Positions 28,566 to 36,779 are shown, counted from the first letter of the stretch. The stretch is 36,779 nucleotides of DNA from JAPPHY01 sp034423135 (GCA_034423135.1 DAOUJC010000024.1:1-36779), one strand, 5' to 3'. Numbers and translations are program-made. The notes: generated from the letters alone by a model not told the origin.

Positions 28566-30412
28566 TCTCCGCCCTCTTCCTCCACACTGCCGCTGTCCGG
28601 CGCAGGCAATGCTGCCCTGGACGGTCGCCTCCGTCGCCGGATGCGTCTCACCCGGCTCGCAACGTAGCTCTGCAGGTGCGTGACCTCCCGCGCCAAGGCA
28701 ACCCGGAAGTGCGAGCTATACTCGCCCATCTTGCGGTACTTCCTGTACCTGTCCCTGAGCAGGCGTCTGGGCGAGCGCTCCTGCAGAACGTCAAGCTCTG
28801 CCTCGATGGCCGTTCGAAGCGCCAGAGCAAGCGCGTCCGGGTCGGTCCGGCCTCCTTCAGGAGGCACGGCGACGATGTCGTCGATGATGCCCAGTTCCTG
28901 GCAGTCCTGGGCCGTGAGAGTCAACGGCTCCGGGATGCGCCTGCTGCGCGGCGAGTCTCGGTACAGAAGCGCCGCCCTCACCTCCGGCGACGTCACGGCG
29001 TAGGTGGCACTCTCCAGCATCAGGAGCCGGTCCGCAACCGATAGCGCCAGCGCGCCCTCGCTTCCGCCCTCGCCTATGACGACGGCGACTGTGGGCACCG
29101 GGAGCTGCGCCATCCGGGACATTGCGGAGGCGATTGCGCTGCCCAGGCCGCGCTCCTCCGACTCCAGGCCGTAGTTCGGCCCCGGTGTGTCGATGAGCGT
29201 AATGAGGGGCAGCCTGAGTTTGTCGGCGAGCCTCATCAACCGCTCTGCCTTGCGGAACCCCTCCGGGTATGCACGACCCTCGTGCCGTTCCCTGGCTGAT
29301 ACGTCGTGGCCCTTCTCCTGGGCAATCACCGCCACGGGGCGGCCTCCCAGGCTTCCCAGTCCTGCCACCACGCTCGGGTCATCGCCGTGAAGCCGGTCGC
29401 CGTGAAGCTCCTCGAACACCGGCATGGCGCGACGTATAAGGTCCAGCGACGTGGGACGTTGCCCGCGCTTCGCTACTCTCACAGACTGCCAAGACGCCGG
29501 CCACAGCTCCTCCAGCCGGTCGCTCTCCGGGCCTGACGCGTCCGGCTTCGCAGACTCTGCGTCTTCGTCGTCGTCACGCTTGGGCGCCATGACGCTCAGA
29601 AGCCTGACCAGGAGGCCGCGCAGGTGCTCCCTGTCTACGGCCCTGTCGATCATGCCGTGAACCAGGTGGGCCTCCGCCGTGCTCGCCCACGCTGCTTGGG
29701 CATTCCTCGTTCCGCCCGCCTGCCGCCTGGAAGGCGCCAGCCCAAGAACCGCGCCCGGCTCCGCCAGTACCACGTCCGCCATGTTCGCAAAGCCGGAGAA
29801 GGCCTGGCCGGTGGTGGGATGCGCCAAGACCGATATGAATGGCAGACCCTCCCGGTTCAGGCGGTTAACGGCCACGGACGTCTTGGCAAGCTGCATCAGG
29901 GAGAGAACCCCGTCCTGCATCCTGGCGCCGCCGCTGGTGACCACGGCCACAATGGGCAGCTTGCGGCGAGTGCCCATCTCGAAGGCCAAAGCGACCTTCT
30001 CTCCCATCACCGCGCCGAGCGTACCTCCCAGGAAACGGTAGTCAAGGACGATGAGAATGACCGGCACGCCGCCGATAGCAGCGCGGCCGGTGATCGCCGC
30101 CTCCGTGAGACCCGTCCTGCGCCTGTCGCGCCGCCGCTGCATCTGCGACGACGTGGCCAGGCCAAGCGACACTATCGAGCGCTGGCTCTCGCGGAACGTG
30201 CCGGGGTCGGCAAGAAGCGCTATGCGCTCCCTGGCAGGGATGGGGAAGTGGAAACGACACGTGGGGCACACGTGCTGCTCCAGGTAGAGCGGCACGTCCA
30301 CCAGGGACACGTTGCAGTGGTTGCAGGACTCCAGAGGCCACTGCTCATCGACTGGAGGGCTGGGAGTCCTGACAAGAAAGCCGGCCAGCCGGTCCGCGAG
30401 ACTCCTTACCAA
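28562..30412 (-). CDS. Fused acetyl-CoA carboxylase carboxyltransferase (AccD-AccA)
   Basis: A 616-residue fusion. The N-terminal part is AccD-like: zinc ribbon C30-x2-C33...C49-x2-C52, then 'VVTSGGARMQDGVLSLMQLAKTS' and 'HGMID'. After a charged linker (~residues 285-305) the AccA-like part follows: 'FEELHGDRLHGDDPSVVAGLG', 'LITLIDTPGPNYGLESEERG', 'VIGEGGSEGALAL' and 'YAVTSPEVRAALLYRD'. It would transfer carboxyl from biotin to acetyl-CoA or a related acyl-CoA. Several usually fixed positions differ (GGSEGAL for GGSGGAL, 'TTGQAFSGFA' for 'TTGGVSASFA'). The start is TTG with GGGAGG seven bases upstream. It begins three bases after the ftsK stop and is the last gene of the operon. Confidence 0.9.
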   Translation of the reverse strand: MVRSLADRLAGFLVRTPSPPVDEQWPLESCNHCNVSLVDVPLYLEQHVCPTCRFHFPIPARERIALLADPGTFRESQRSIVSLGLATSSQMQRRRDRRRTGLTEAAITGRAAIGGVPVILIVLDYRFLGGTLGAVMGEKVALAFEMGTRRKLPIVAVVTSGGARMQDGVLSLMQLAKTSVAVNRLNREGLPFISVLAHPTTGQAFSGFANMADVVLAEPGAVLGLAPSRRQAGGTRNAQAAWASTAEAHLVHGMIDRAVDREHLRGLLVRLLSVMAPKRDDDEDAESAKPDASGPESDRLEELWPASWQSVRVAKRGQRPTSLDLIRRAMPVFEELHGDRLHGDDPSVVAGLGSLGGRPVAVIAQEKGHDVSARERHEGRAYPEGFRKAERLMRLADKLRLPLITLIDTPGPNYGLESEERGLGSAIASAMSRMAQLPVPTVAVVIGEGGSEGALALSVADRLLMLESATYAVTSPEVRAALLYRDSPRSRRIPEPLTLTAQDCQELGIIDDIVAVPPEGGRTDPDALALALRTAIEAELDVLQERSPRRLLRDRYRKYRKMGEYSSHFRVALAREVTHLQSYVASRVRRIRRRRRPSRAALPAPDSGSVEEEGGD

Positions 30413-30415
30413 GGC

Positions 30416-32791
30416 TCATCCTCCCGCGCCGGGGCTTCTGCCCCTGCTCACCAACACGTCTCGAGACTTCCCGGGCTCACCCGGTCCCACGACGCCCTCC
30501 TCTTCCAGCAGGTCCATCAGCCGGGCCGCCCGCGGGTATCCGATCCGCAGCCGCCTCTGCAGAAGCGACGTTGACAGGCGGTTGTGCTGCGTGGCCAAGT
30601 CCCACGCCTTGTCCAGCAGGTCGTCGCCGGACTCTCCGTCAAACTGCCCGCTCTCCCTGGGCGGCTCCGCGCTCTCCAGCGAGATTGGGGGAGGCGTCGG
30701 GCCGCTCTGCTTTCGCCAGTGGCTGACGATGTCGCCGATTTCGCGGTCAGAGAGGAATGCGCCCTGCACACGAGTGGGCTTGGGCGCGTCCGAGGGATCG
30801 AACAGCATGTCGCCGCGGCCCAGGAGGTTCTCGGCTCCCGCGCTGTCCAGGATGGTGCGGGAGTCCACCTGCGACGCCACGGCGAAGGCGATGCGCCCCG
30901 GGAAGTTGGCCTTGATCAGGCCGGTCACCACATCCACGGAGGGGCGCTGCGTTGCCACAACCAGGTGGATGCCCGTGGCCCGGCCCAGCTGGGCAAGCCT
31001 GACGATGGAGTTCTCGATATCCTTGGAAGCCGTCATCATCAGGTCCGCCAGCTCGTCCACGGCTACCACGATGAAGGGCATCTTCTCGTGGGGAGCACGG
31101 TCGCGGTTGTAGCTCTCGATGTTACGGGATCCGGCCTCCTCCAGGAGCTTGTAGCGCGCCATCATCTCGGAGATCATGCCCCGCAGCGCCTGCACCGCCA
31201 TGTCCACCTCCACAATCACCGGCATGATGAGGTGGGGGATGCCGTTGTAGGGCGTCAGCTCCACGCGCTTGGGGTCTATCATCAGCAGCCTTGCCTCCCA
31301 CGGCGAGGTCTGCATGATTATTGAGGTGATCACCGTGTTGACGCACACGCTCTTGCCGCTTCCGGTGGAGCCGGCTATAAGAAGGTGAGGCATCCGGGCC
31401 AGGTCTGCGACGGCAGTCTCGCCGCCGCTCTTGGTGCCAAGCGCGAGCGTCAGCTTGGAGCGCTCCAGCATCGAGCGGTACTCGTCCGTCTCCATGACGT
31501 CGCGCAGGTTGACCGTCGCCGGCTTTGAGTTCGGCACCTCAATGCCCACGAGCGACGCGCCGGGTATCGGCGCCTCGATTCGCAGGCTCGGGGCCGCGAG
31601 GGCCAGCGCCAGGTCCTTCTCACGCGCCAGTATGTTGTCGACCTTCACGCGAGTCGAGCTGTCATCGCTCCGGCCGGACGCGCCGTCACCACTCTCGCCG
31701 CCGCCCTTAGACTGGCGGTTGCGCCTCATCCATCCTGGCACCAGACCGAACATGGTGACAGTCGGGCCGGGCTTCACCTCAGACACGCTCACCTCGATGC
31801 CGTAGTCCGCCAGCGTGTTCTCGATTAGCTCGGACGTGGCCTCCGCGTCGATGCCGGGCTCCTTGCTTCCGGCTGGGGACTCCGCGAGCGCCGTCACGGG
31901 CGGTGGCGCCCAGAGAGCCAGCTCTGCGGGCGAAACGTACGGAATAGCGGGCCTCTCCACTTCCGGCATAGCCGAAGCCGGTGCCGGCTGTCTTGCGGTG
32001 ACCGGCGGCGGAGCGGGCGCAGTTGGAGCACTCCTCGGCCGAGCCTCAGCCGGCTTCTCCTCCAAGGCGCCGTCGCCGTTCTGGCTTCTTGGCATACGCG
32101 GGGTCAGCTCCTGCATGGCCTGCTGCCTTCGCATCGCCGTAGCGGAGCTGCGCTCGGACTGGCGGGGGACGGGCGCCTCCTGTACGGAGATGGTGGCCGG
32201 TTCCGGCTTATTTCTTCGCAAGAAGCTGAAGACACTGGCCACAACCCTGCCCGCGGCGCGAGCGCCTCGCCCGACTACCGGCAGAGCGCGTGAGGCTTTG
32301 CGAGCGGCAATGCCCGTAAACCGGGCCGACCTGCGAAGCCAAAACAGCGTCCCGGAGGGCGCGGCGATCGTGATTGCCACGGCTGCCAGCGCCAGCAGGC
32401 GCACTGCGCCCAGAATGTCGGACGGGCCCTTGATTGCCAGTCCGATCTCGCCTCCCAGCGACACCTCATTGAGAATGCCCTCGTAGCCGATCAGGTAGCC
32501 CATGCCGCCCCACATCGCAATTGTGCCCACGAGGCCAGCGGCCCACCGATTCCAGTAGCGCCTCACCAGCAAATGCCGGCGCTTCCAGACCGCCAGGGCA
32601 AGTGCCATGGCCCATATCAGCGTCGGCAAGAACCCGAACGCGAAGGTCCTTACAAGCGAGTCTCTCGCATTGACGAAGCCGTCGATTATCTGAGCGTGAA
32701 AGACCCCCGCGACGGCCACGACCGCGATCGCCAGGATCACGGCGCTCGATACCAACTTGTGCTGCCACACACGCTGCGCAAATCGCTTCAT
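30416..32791 (-). CDS. ftsK: FtsK/SpoIIIE-family DNA translocase
   Basis: A 791-residue septal DNA pump. The N-terminal ~180 residues carry about four membrane helices, followed by a Pro/Ala/Arg-rich linker (residues ~190-310). Residues ~315-720 are the alpha/beta motor: 'LLIAGSTGSGKSVCVNTVI' is Walker A, 'MPFIVVAVDELADLMM' is Walker B, and 'LARATGIHLVVATQRPSVDVVTG'-type sequence follows. The C-terminal ~65 residues form the winged-helix gamma domain that reads polar DNA motifs ('LLQRRLRIGYPRAARLMDLLEEEGVVGP'). It starts 10 bases after the RNase J stop, with GAGGGGG before ATG. Confidence 0.95.
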   Translation of the reverse strand: MKRFAQRVWQHKLVSSAVILAIAVVAVAGVFHAQIIDGFVNARDSLVRTFAFGFLPTLIWAMALALAVWKRRHLLVRRYWNRWAAGLVGTIAMWGGMGYLIGYEGILNEVSLGGEIGLAIKGPSDILGAVRLLALAAVAITIAAPSGTLFWLRRSARFTGIAARKASRALPVVGRGARAAGRVVASVFSFLRRNKPEPATISVQEAPVPRQSERSSATAMRRQQAMQELTPRMPRSQNGDGALEEKPAEARPRSAPTAPAPPPVTARQPAPASAMPEVERPAIPYVSPAELALWAPPPVTALAESPAGSKEPGIDAEATSELIENTLADYGIEVSVSEVKPGPTVTMFGLVPGWMRRNRQSKGGGESGDGASGRSDDSSTRVKVDNILAREKDLALALAAPSLRIEAPIPGASLVGIEVPNSKPATVNLRDVMETDEYRSMLERSKLTLALGTKSGGETAVADLARMPHLLIAGSTGSGKSVCVNTVITSIIMQTSPWEARLLMIDPKRVELTPYNGIPHLIMPVIVEVDMAVQALRGMISEMMARYKLLEEAGSRNIESYNRDRAPHEKMPFIVVAVDELADLMMTASKDIENSIVRLAQLGRATGIHLVVATQRPSVDVVTGLIKANFPGRIAFAVASQVDSRTILDSAGAENLLGRGDMLFDPSDAPKPTRVQGAFLSDREIGDIVSHWRKQSGPTPPPISLESAEPPRESGQFDGESGDDLLDKAWDLATQHNRLSTSLLQRRLRIGYPRAARLMDLLEEEGVVGPGEPGKSRDVLVSRGRSPGAGG

Positions 32792-32801
32792 AAAGGCCCC
32801 C

Positions 32802-34457
32802 TCAGACCTCCTTCACCATTGGGACGATCATAGGCCTTCTTCCGGTGCGTTCACGTAGAAAGCCCGCCGTCGCTTGCTTTACTCGCTCGGCGACCTGCGC
32901 CCTGTCCATCGGCTGCGCGCCGTTTCCATTGATCGCTTCCATCACCACCTGCGCGGTTAGTTCGGCTATCTCGCCCTGCTCCTCCATGTCGATGAAGCCG
33001 CTGGAGACCATCTCCGGAAGGCCCAGCAGGTGGCCGGTCCTGGAGTCATGCGTTACCACCATGACCACGATGCCGTCCTGCGAGAGGAGCCTGCGGTCCC
33101 TGAGCACGCCGTTCATCATGCCCCAGGTGCGTCGGCCATCCACAAAGACGGGGCCGGCCTTCACCCTGTCCGTCACCTCTGCCCAGTCAGGGCCGATCTC
33201 CAGCACGTCCCCATCCTCCATCACAAATGTGTTGTCCGCGGCAATGCCCAGCGCGCCCGCCAGGGCCGCGTGCGCCTTCAGATGCCGGTACTCCCCGTGA
33301 ACCGGCACGAAGTACTGAGGGCGAACAAGATTGATCATGAGCTTCAGCTCTTCCTGGCTGGCGTGTCCGTGGACGTGAACAAGGGCGACGCGATCATGGA
33401 GGACGTGGGCGCCCCTGCGCAGCAGGTTGTCGATGGTCTTGCTGACGACAGTCTCGTTGCCCGGTATGGGCGTGGCCGAGATCACGACTGTGTCGCCGGG
33501 GATGATGTTGACGTCGCGGTGCTCCCCGCTTGCGATGCGCACCAGGGCCGACGTTGGCTCGCCCTGGCTCCCGGTGGTCATGATGACCACCTCCTCCGGC
33601 GGGAGATCCCTGACCTCCCGGAGTGTCGCCAGGACCTCCGGCGGCGCGGACAGATAGCCCATCTTCAGGGTCATGTTCACGTTGTCCACAAGGCTGCGCC
33701 CCACGAACGCCACCCTTCGCCCGTGCCTGCTCGCCGCGTCCAGCACAAGCTGGATCCGCGAGATGAGGGATGCGAATGTGGCCACCAGCACCCGTCCATC
33801 CGCCGTCGCAATCGCCCTGTCGAGCGCCTCACCCACGACGCGCTCGGAGGGCGTGTAGCCGGGCACCTCCGCGTAGGTGGAGTCGGACAGGAGAAGCAGC
33901 ACGCCGTCGCCGGTCAGCGCCGCCAGGCTGCTGAGGTCCGTGGGCGGGCCGTCTACGGGCGTGTGGTCTACCTTGAAGTCGCCGGTGTGAATCACCAGCC
34001 CCAGGGGAGTCTGGATGGCCAGCCCCATCGCGTCCGGTATGCTGTGGCACACCGGGTACCACTCCACGCGGAAGCAGCCGAACTCCACCGGTTCCCCGGG
34101 AGACACAACCTCCAGCCGGGCGTCCCGCGTGTCCCTGTGCTCCTTCAGCTTCACCTGGATAAGGCCGGCCGCCAGGCGCGGGGCGTAGACGGGTACGTCA
34201 AGCTCGCGCAGCACGAACGGGAGAGCGCCGGTGTGGTCCTCGTGGCCGTGGGTGATCAGGATCGCGCGTACGCGGTCGCTGTTCTCCTTTAGGTAGGTGA
34301 TGTCCGGGATGATGAGGTCGACGCCGGGCGTGTCCTCCGCCGGAAAGAGCACCCCGGCGTCGATGACGACGATGTCGTCACCGCACTCCAAGGCCATCAT
34401 GTTCTTGCCGATGTCCCCGAGACCGCCAAGCGGAATTACCTTCAGATGTGGAGCCAT
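32802..34457 (-). CDS. rnj: Ribonuclease J
   Basis: A 551-residue metallo-beta-lactamase/beta-CASP ribonuclease. It shows 'VIPLGGLGDIGKNMMALE', the metal motif HGHEDHTG, 'IHTGDFKVDH', the beta-CASP 'MTTGSQGEP' and 'HVHGHASQEEL', and 'YFVPVHGEYRHL'. The length is normal for RNase J (about 550). It processes and degrades RNA by endonucleolytic and 5'-exonucleolytic cutting. It starts eight bases after the uracil-DNA glycosylase stop and is followed closely by ftsK. GAGG precedes the ATG. Confidence 0.96.
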   Translation of the reverse strand: MAPHLKVIPLGGLGDIGKNMMALECGDDIVVIDAGVLFPAEDTPGVDLIIPDITYLKENSDRVRAILITHGHEDHTGALPFVLRELDVPVYAPRLAAGLIQVKLKEHRDTRDARLEVVSPGEPVEFGCFRVEWYPVCHSIPDAMGLAIQTPLGLVIHTGDFKVDHTPVDGPPTDLSSLAALTGDGVLLLLSDSTYAEVPGYTPSERVVGEALDRAIATADGRVLVATFASLISRIQLVLDAASRHGRRVAFVGRSLVDNVNMTLKMGYLSAPPEVLATLREVRDLPPEEVVIMTTGSQGEPTSALVRIASGEHRDVNIIPGDTVVISATPIPGNETVVSKTIDNLLRRGAHVLHDRVALVHVHGHASQEELKLMINLVRPQYFVPVHGEYRHLKAHAALAGALGIAADNTFVMEDGDVLEIGPDWAEVTDRVKAGPVFVDGRRTWGMMNGVLRDRRLLSQDGIVVMVVTHDSRTGHLLGLPEMVSSGFIDMEEQGEIAELTAQVVMEAINGNGAQPMDRAQVAERVKQATAGFLRERTGRRPMIVPMVKEV

Positions 34458-34465
34458 GTGTATCC

Positions 34466-35068
34466 TCAGAACATGCTGAGCTGTTCTTCCTGCGGCCCCT
34501 CCTGGGGCTGAGGCGCCGCCCTGAGCAGCTCCGGAAGCTTCTGCATGTCCTCTTCTATGACCTTACGGAGCGCATGCTGACGCAGCGCAGCCGCAGGATG
34601 GTAAATGGGGTATACGATGGTCCCGTTTATGTTGCGGGGCCTACCCCTGGCCTTGCCGATCGCCTCGCCCGGCAAATAGCTAGCCAGCGAGTAGCGACCC
34701 AGCGTCACGATAACCTTGGGCGAAATCACTTCCATCTGACGATCCAGGTACTTGCGGCAAGCTGCCATCTCGCCAGGCAACGGGTCGCGATTGTTGAGGG
34801 GCCGGCACTTCACGGTGTTGGTGATGAACACCTGCCCGCGGCTGAGTCCTGCGTGCGAGAGGAGCTCTTCCAGCAGATGGCCGGCAGCGCCCACAAAGGG
34901 TCTTCCCTGCTGGTCCTCGTTGAAGCCCGGCGCCTCTCCTACCAGTACAATATCCGCGTCAGACGGCCCCTCGCCCGGTACGGCGCGGGTTCTGTTGCGG
35001 GAGAGGGCGCAATCGGTGCAAGTAGATATCTCCCCGCCGATCTGGTCTAGGTTATCCATGAGCTCCAT
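34466..35068 (-). CDS. Family 4 uracil-DNA glycosylase ([4Fe-4S])
   Basis: A 200-residue DNA-repair glycosylase. It shows 'VLVGEAPGFNEDQQGRPFVGAAG' (motif 1) and 'YPIYHPAAALR' (the histidine-containing motif), with four cluster-type cysteines at C17, C20, C88 and C104. It removes uracil from DNA. The ATG at 35068 is used because the predicted promoter (-10 at 35099-35104) starts transcription near 35092. A longer reading from a GTG at 35149 would begin upstream of that promoter. The ATG at 35059 is an alternative. It is the first gene of udg-rnj-ftsK-accDA. Confidence 0.93.
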   Translation of the reverse strand: MELMDNLDQIGGEISTCTDCALSRNRTRAVPGEGPSDADIVLVGEAPGFNEDQQGRPFVGAAGHLLEELLSHAGLSRGQVFITNTVKCRPLNNRDPLPGEMAACRKYLDRQMEVISPKVIVTLGRYSLASYLPGEAIGKARGRPRNINGTIVYPIYHPAAALRQHALRKVIEEDMQKLPELLRAAPQPQEGPQEEQLSMF

Positions 35069-35098
35069 GGCCAACGCCAATGGCTGATTCTTGCGCGC

Positions 35099-35127
35099 AT
35101 GATAGCACTTGCGAGTGTGACGGTCAA
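35099..35127 (-). promoter_or_regulatory. Promoter of the udg-rnj-ftsK-accDA operon
   Basis: On the - strand: TTGACC (35122-35127), a 17-base spacer and TATCAT (35099-35104). The predicted start is ~24 bases before the glycosylase ATG. Confidence 0.7.
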
Positions 35128-35142
35128 TTTCTCGGGGGCGCG

Positions 35143-35171
35143 TTGACACTGCGCGGGCGTAATGCTATCCT
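35143..35171 (+). promoter_or_regulatory. Promoter of the SGNH hydrolase gene
   Basis: TTGACA (35143-35148), a 17-base spacer and TATCCT (35166-35171) on the + strand. It lies back to back with the operon promoter at 35099-35127, the two -35 boxes being only 15 bases apart. Confidence 0.7.
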
Positions 35172-35197
35172 GCGGCATCGCACCTGCCTGCCGGTGT

Positions 35198-36361
35198 ATG
35201 GCCCACGGACGGGACGTCTCATTGAACACCCTCAAGACCATCGCCGTTGGGCTATCGATGTCGGTTGGCTCACTGCTGGTGTTGCTGCTGGTGCTGGAGG
35301 TGGTCCTTCGCTTCACCATAGCCCAGCCCTCTGAGCTGTACGCCGACCTCACCTATGACCGCGACCTGGACGCCGAGTTCTACCGGCGCAGCTTCCTGGA
35401 GCTTTACCCGCGCGACCTCGACTGGCGCCGCGGCGTCTACGACCCCCACCTCGGCTGGGACCAGCCCTACAACTCCAACACGGGCGGGAGCAGGACCGTC
35501 GGCAGCACGACCTACGACCTGCAGCCCGCCGAGGACGTGCTGCGAGTGGTCGCCATCGGTGACTCCTTCGTGTTCGGCTCGTACGTGGACTCCGACGAGA
35601 CCTACCCCGCGCAACTCGAAACGCTGCTGGACAACGGCGAGGTCCTCAACATGGGCGTTGTGGGGTACGGCATCGACCAGGCGGTGCTCAAGTACCAGGC
35701 ATATGGAGAGCAGTACGACCCCGACGTGGTGCTGCTGGGCACGTTTCCCCACAACTACATCAGGACGGCGCTTCCCTTCTACGGCTTCTCCAAGCCCGTG
35801 TTCGAGTACGACGAGCGCGCCGGAACTATGCGGCTCACGAATACCGACATTCCGCCTCCACAAGAGGTGTACGACGCGCTCGACCGAGAGCTAGACCCGC
35901 CGGCGCTCTACTCTCTCGCGTTCCTGCGTAACCGGCTGACGCGCGTCTACTGGCGCCTGTTCGGCGAAGACATCAAGGAGAGCTATCACCAGGACGTGGA
36001 CCGCGTCGTCGAGCACGTGCTTCGCCTGCTGCAGGAGTCCACGGAGGCTACGGGCGCGAGGTTGATCATCGTGCAGGTGCCGCACGGGACCGGCTTTCGC
36101 AACGAAGAAGCGTGGCAGAGCGCTGCGGAGGACGCCACACACACGCACCTCATCGCGCTCTACGAGAAGCTGGGCATACCATACGTGGACCTGCTGGAGG
36201 AGTTCAGGCGGCGCAACTCGTTCGACAGGGTATTCGACGACCTGTACATTCGGGTGGCGGAGGACCTCACGGGCCATCTGACGCCGGAGGGCAACCTGGA
36301 GGTTGCGCGAATCGTCAAGGAGCGCCTGGACGAGCTGGGCTGGGAACCGCGGGAGCGGTAG
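35198..36361 (+). CDS. Membrane-anchored SGNH/GDSL-family hydrolase
   Basis: About 387 residues. One N-terminal membrane anchor ('VGLSMSVGSLLVLLLVLEVVLRF', residues ~15-42) is followed by an extracytoplasmic domain. This carries the SGNH blocks: 'VVAIGDSFVFG' (nucleophile S123), 'NMGVVGYGIDQ', 'GTFPHNYI' (Asn) and 'DLTGHLTPEGN' with the catalytic-type His. Such proteins deacylate or acylate surface polysaccharides or lipids; the substrate here is unknown. The start is uncertain: the ATG at 35198 lies 20 bases past the predicted transcription start, a TTG at 35222 is possible, and the farther upstream ATG at 35162 would precede the promoter's start point. Confidence 0.85.
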   Translation: MAHGRDVSLNTLKTIAVGLSMSVGSLLVLLLVLEVVLRFTIAQPSELYADLTYDRDLDAEFYRRSFLELYPRDLDWRRGVYDPHLGWDQPYNSNTGGSRTVGSTTYDLQPAEDVLRVVAIGDSFVFGSYVDSDETYPAQLETLLDNGEVLNMGVVGYGIDQAVLKYQAYGEQYDPDVVLLGTFPHNYIRTALPFYGFSKPVFEYDERAGTMRLTNTDIPPPQEVYDALDRELDPPALYSLAFLRNRLTRVYWRLFGEDIKESYHQDVDRVVEHVLRLLQESTEATGARLIIVQVPHGTGFRNEEAWQSAAEDATHTHLIALYEKLGIPYVDLLEEFRRRNSFDRVFDDLYIRVAEDLTGHLTPEGNLEVARIVKERLDELGWEPRER

Positions 36362-36395
36362 TGCTGCCATGAGCGGAATCCTCCGTTCCTTCCCC

Positions 36396-36458
36396 ATTCC
36401 TGCGTAGGCAGGAATCCATCCCCCGCTTGCCCCCCTGGACTCCTGCTTCCGCAGGAGT
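36396..36458. repeat. Two short hairpin repeats
   Basis: ATTCCTGC-GTAG-GCAGGAAT (36396-36415) and ACTCCTGC-TTCC-GCAGGAGT (36439-36458) are both perfect eight-bp stems with four-base loops. They belong to the same family as the hairpin at 26414-26429. Confidence 0.75.
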
Positions 36459-36474
36459 GGTTACGGGAGCGCTG

Positions 36475-36682
36475 CCCGCTCATCTGGTTCGACACGCTCA
36501 CCATGAGCGGGCCGGGGCGACTCACGGCCCGGAGAGGCATCCGTCCGCTCACCCTGAGCTTGTCGAAGGGCATGAGCGAACGGCACTGGCGTATGTAGGC
36601 CCGCTCAAATGGTTCGACACGCTCACCACGAGCGGGCTGGGGCGACTCACGGCCCGGAGAGGCATCCGTCCGCTCACCCTGA
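36475..36682. repeat. Cluster of REP-like palindromes with a 125-bp tandem unit
   Basis: Elements D (36475-36511) and F (36600-36636) have the TTCGACACGCTCA orientation; E (36545-36579) and truncated G (36670-36682) have the CCTGAGCTTGTCGAAGG orientation. D+E and F+G are a direct duplication with period 125 bases, including the spacer 'GGGGCGACTCACGGCCCGGA'. Element G is cut off after CCGCTCACCCTGA. Confidence 0.85.
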
Positions 36683-36779
36683 TGGTATGAAAGAGTCACC
36701 TGATTCCTGCATGCTGTATGGGAGAAGACCAACAGCAAAGGAGGGACCAGGTGACACTATATATTGGACTGGATGTACA
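36683..36779 (+). mobile_element. Left end of an IS110/IS1111-family element (truncated by the window)
   Basis: The sequence departs from the REP repeat after 36682 and continues into a 68-base leader and a transposase start. The boundary is placed by where the repeat match ends, so it could be off by a base or two. Confidence 0.6.
36751..36779 (+). CDS. IS110-family transposase, N-terminal fragment
   Basis: A GTG start preceded six bases earlier by AAGGAGGG, followed by V-T-L-Y-I-G-L-D-V at the window end. 'YIGLDV' is the N-terminus of IS110-type DEDD transposases, its Asp being the first catalytic residue. Only nine codons are visible, so the call rests on the motif, the ribosome site and the insertion into a REP element. 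Confidence 0.6.

Noticed and set aside
33030..34292. 420-codon open frame on the + strand
   Set aside because: Antisense to RNase J; His/Arg-rich shadow frame.
35069..35149. N-terminal extension of the uracil-DNA glycosylase
   Set aside because: The predicted promoter lies within this stretch, and the added residues are basic and unlike the family.

Overview
The window looks like a chromosomal contig end from a high-GC bacterium, most likely a Chloroflexota / Dehalococcoidia-type (SAR202-like) lineage. That placement is an inference. It rests on a fused accD-accA gene, a lipoprotein serpin, a TM2 protein, a CcmABCD set with a secreted CcmD-like subunit, and dense 'CTGAGCTTGTCGAAGG' intergenic repeats; a search with RpoB or RpoC would settle it. 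The first 19 bases are a poly-G run, probably a sequencing artefact at the contig edge.

Bases 1-9054 hold a ribosomal natural-product (RiPP) locus of the nitrile-hydratase-leader-peptide (NHLP) type. On the + strand, tightly spaced and partly overlapping, are the C-terminus of an HlyD-like adaptor, a C39-peptidase/ABC exporter, a second NHLP ABC exporter with a long N-terminal domain, an uncharacterised protein and a VAO/cytokinin-dehydrogenase-like FAD oxidoreductase. Facing them on the - strand are two NHLP precursor peptides behind their own extended -10 promoter. Both leaders end in Gly-Gly and are followed by very short Tyr/Gly/Trp cores without Cys or Thr (LYYGW, and GGAYAGQGIWGPGS). 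No lanthionine synthetase, YcaO or radical SAM enzyme is visible, so the FAD enzyme is the only recognisable tailoring enzyme encoded with the exporters. A SAM methyltransferase is divergently transcribed next door.

Bases 9900-13500 carry a small membrane protein, a lipoprotein serpin, a small secreted protein and a repeat-rich intergenic stretch. Bases 13506-21602 carry tRNA-Val(GAC), rpoC and rpoB on the - strand, with a good sigma70-type promoter upstream of rpoB. Bases 21641-24078 are ccmA-ccmB-ccmC-ccmD-like, a cytochrome c maturation heme-export operon on the - strand. Bases 24215-27132 hold a membrane-anchored secreted protein, a complete IS30-family element and a TM2-domain protein.

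Bases 27288-28565 encode a MIP18/SufT-like protein and an Mrp/ApbC-type P-loop ATPase (iron-sulfur cluster handling). They converge on a - strand operon that reads udg (family 4) - RNase J - FtsK - fused acetyl-CoA carboxyltransferase, driven from a promoter at about 35100. Divergent to this is a membrane-anchored SGNH hydrolase. The right end (36390-36779) is a cluster of REP-like palindromes. The last one is interrupted by what appears to be the left end of an IS110/IS1111-family element whose transposase start codon lies 29 bases from the window edge.
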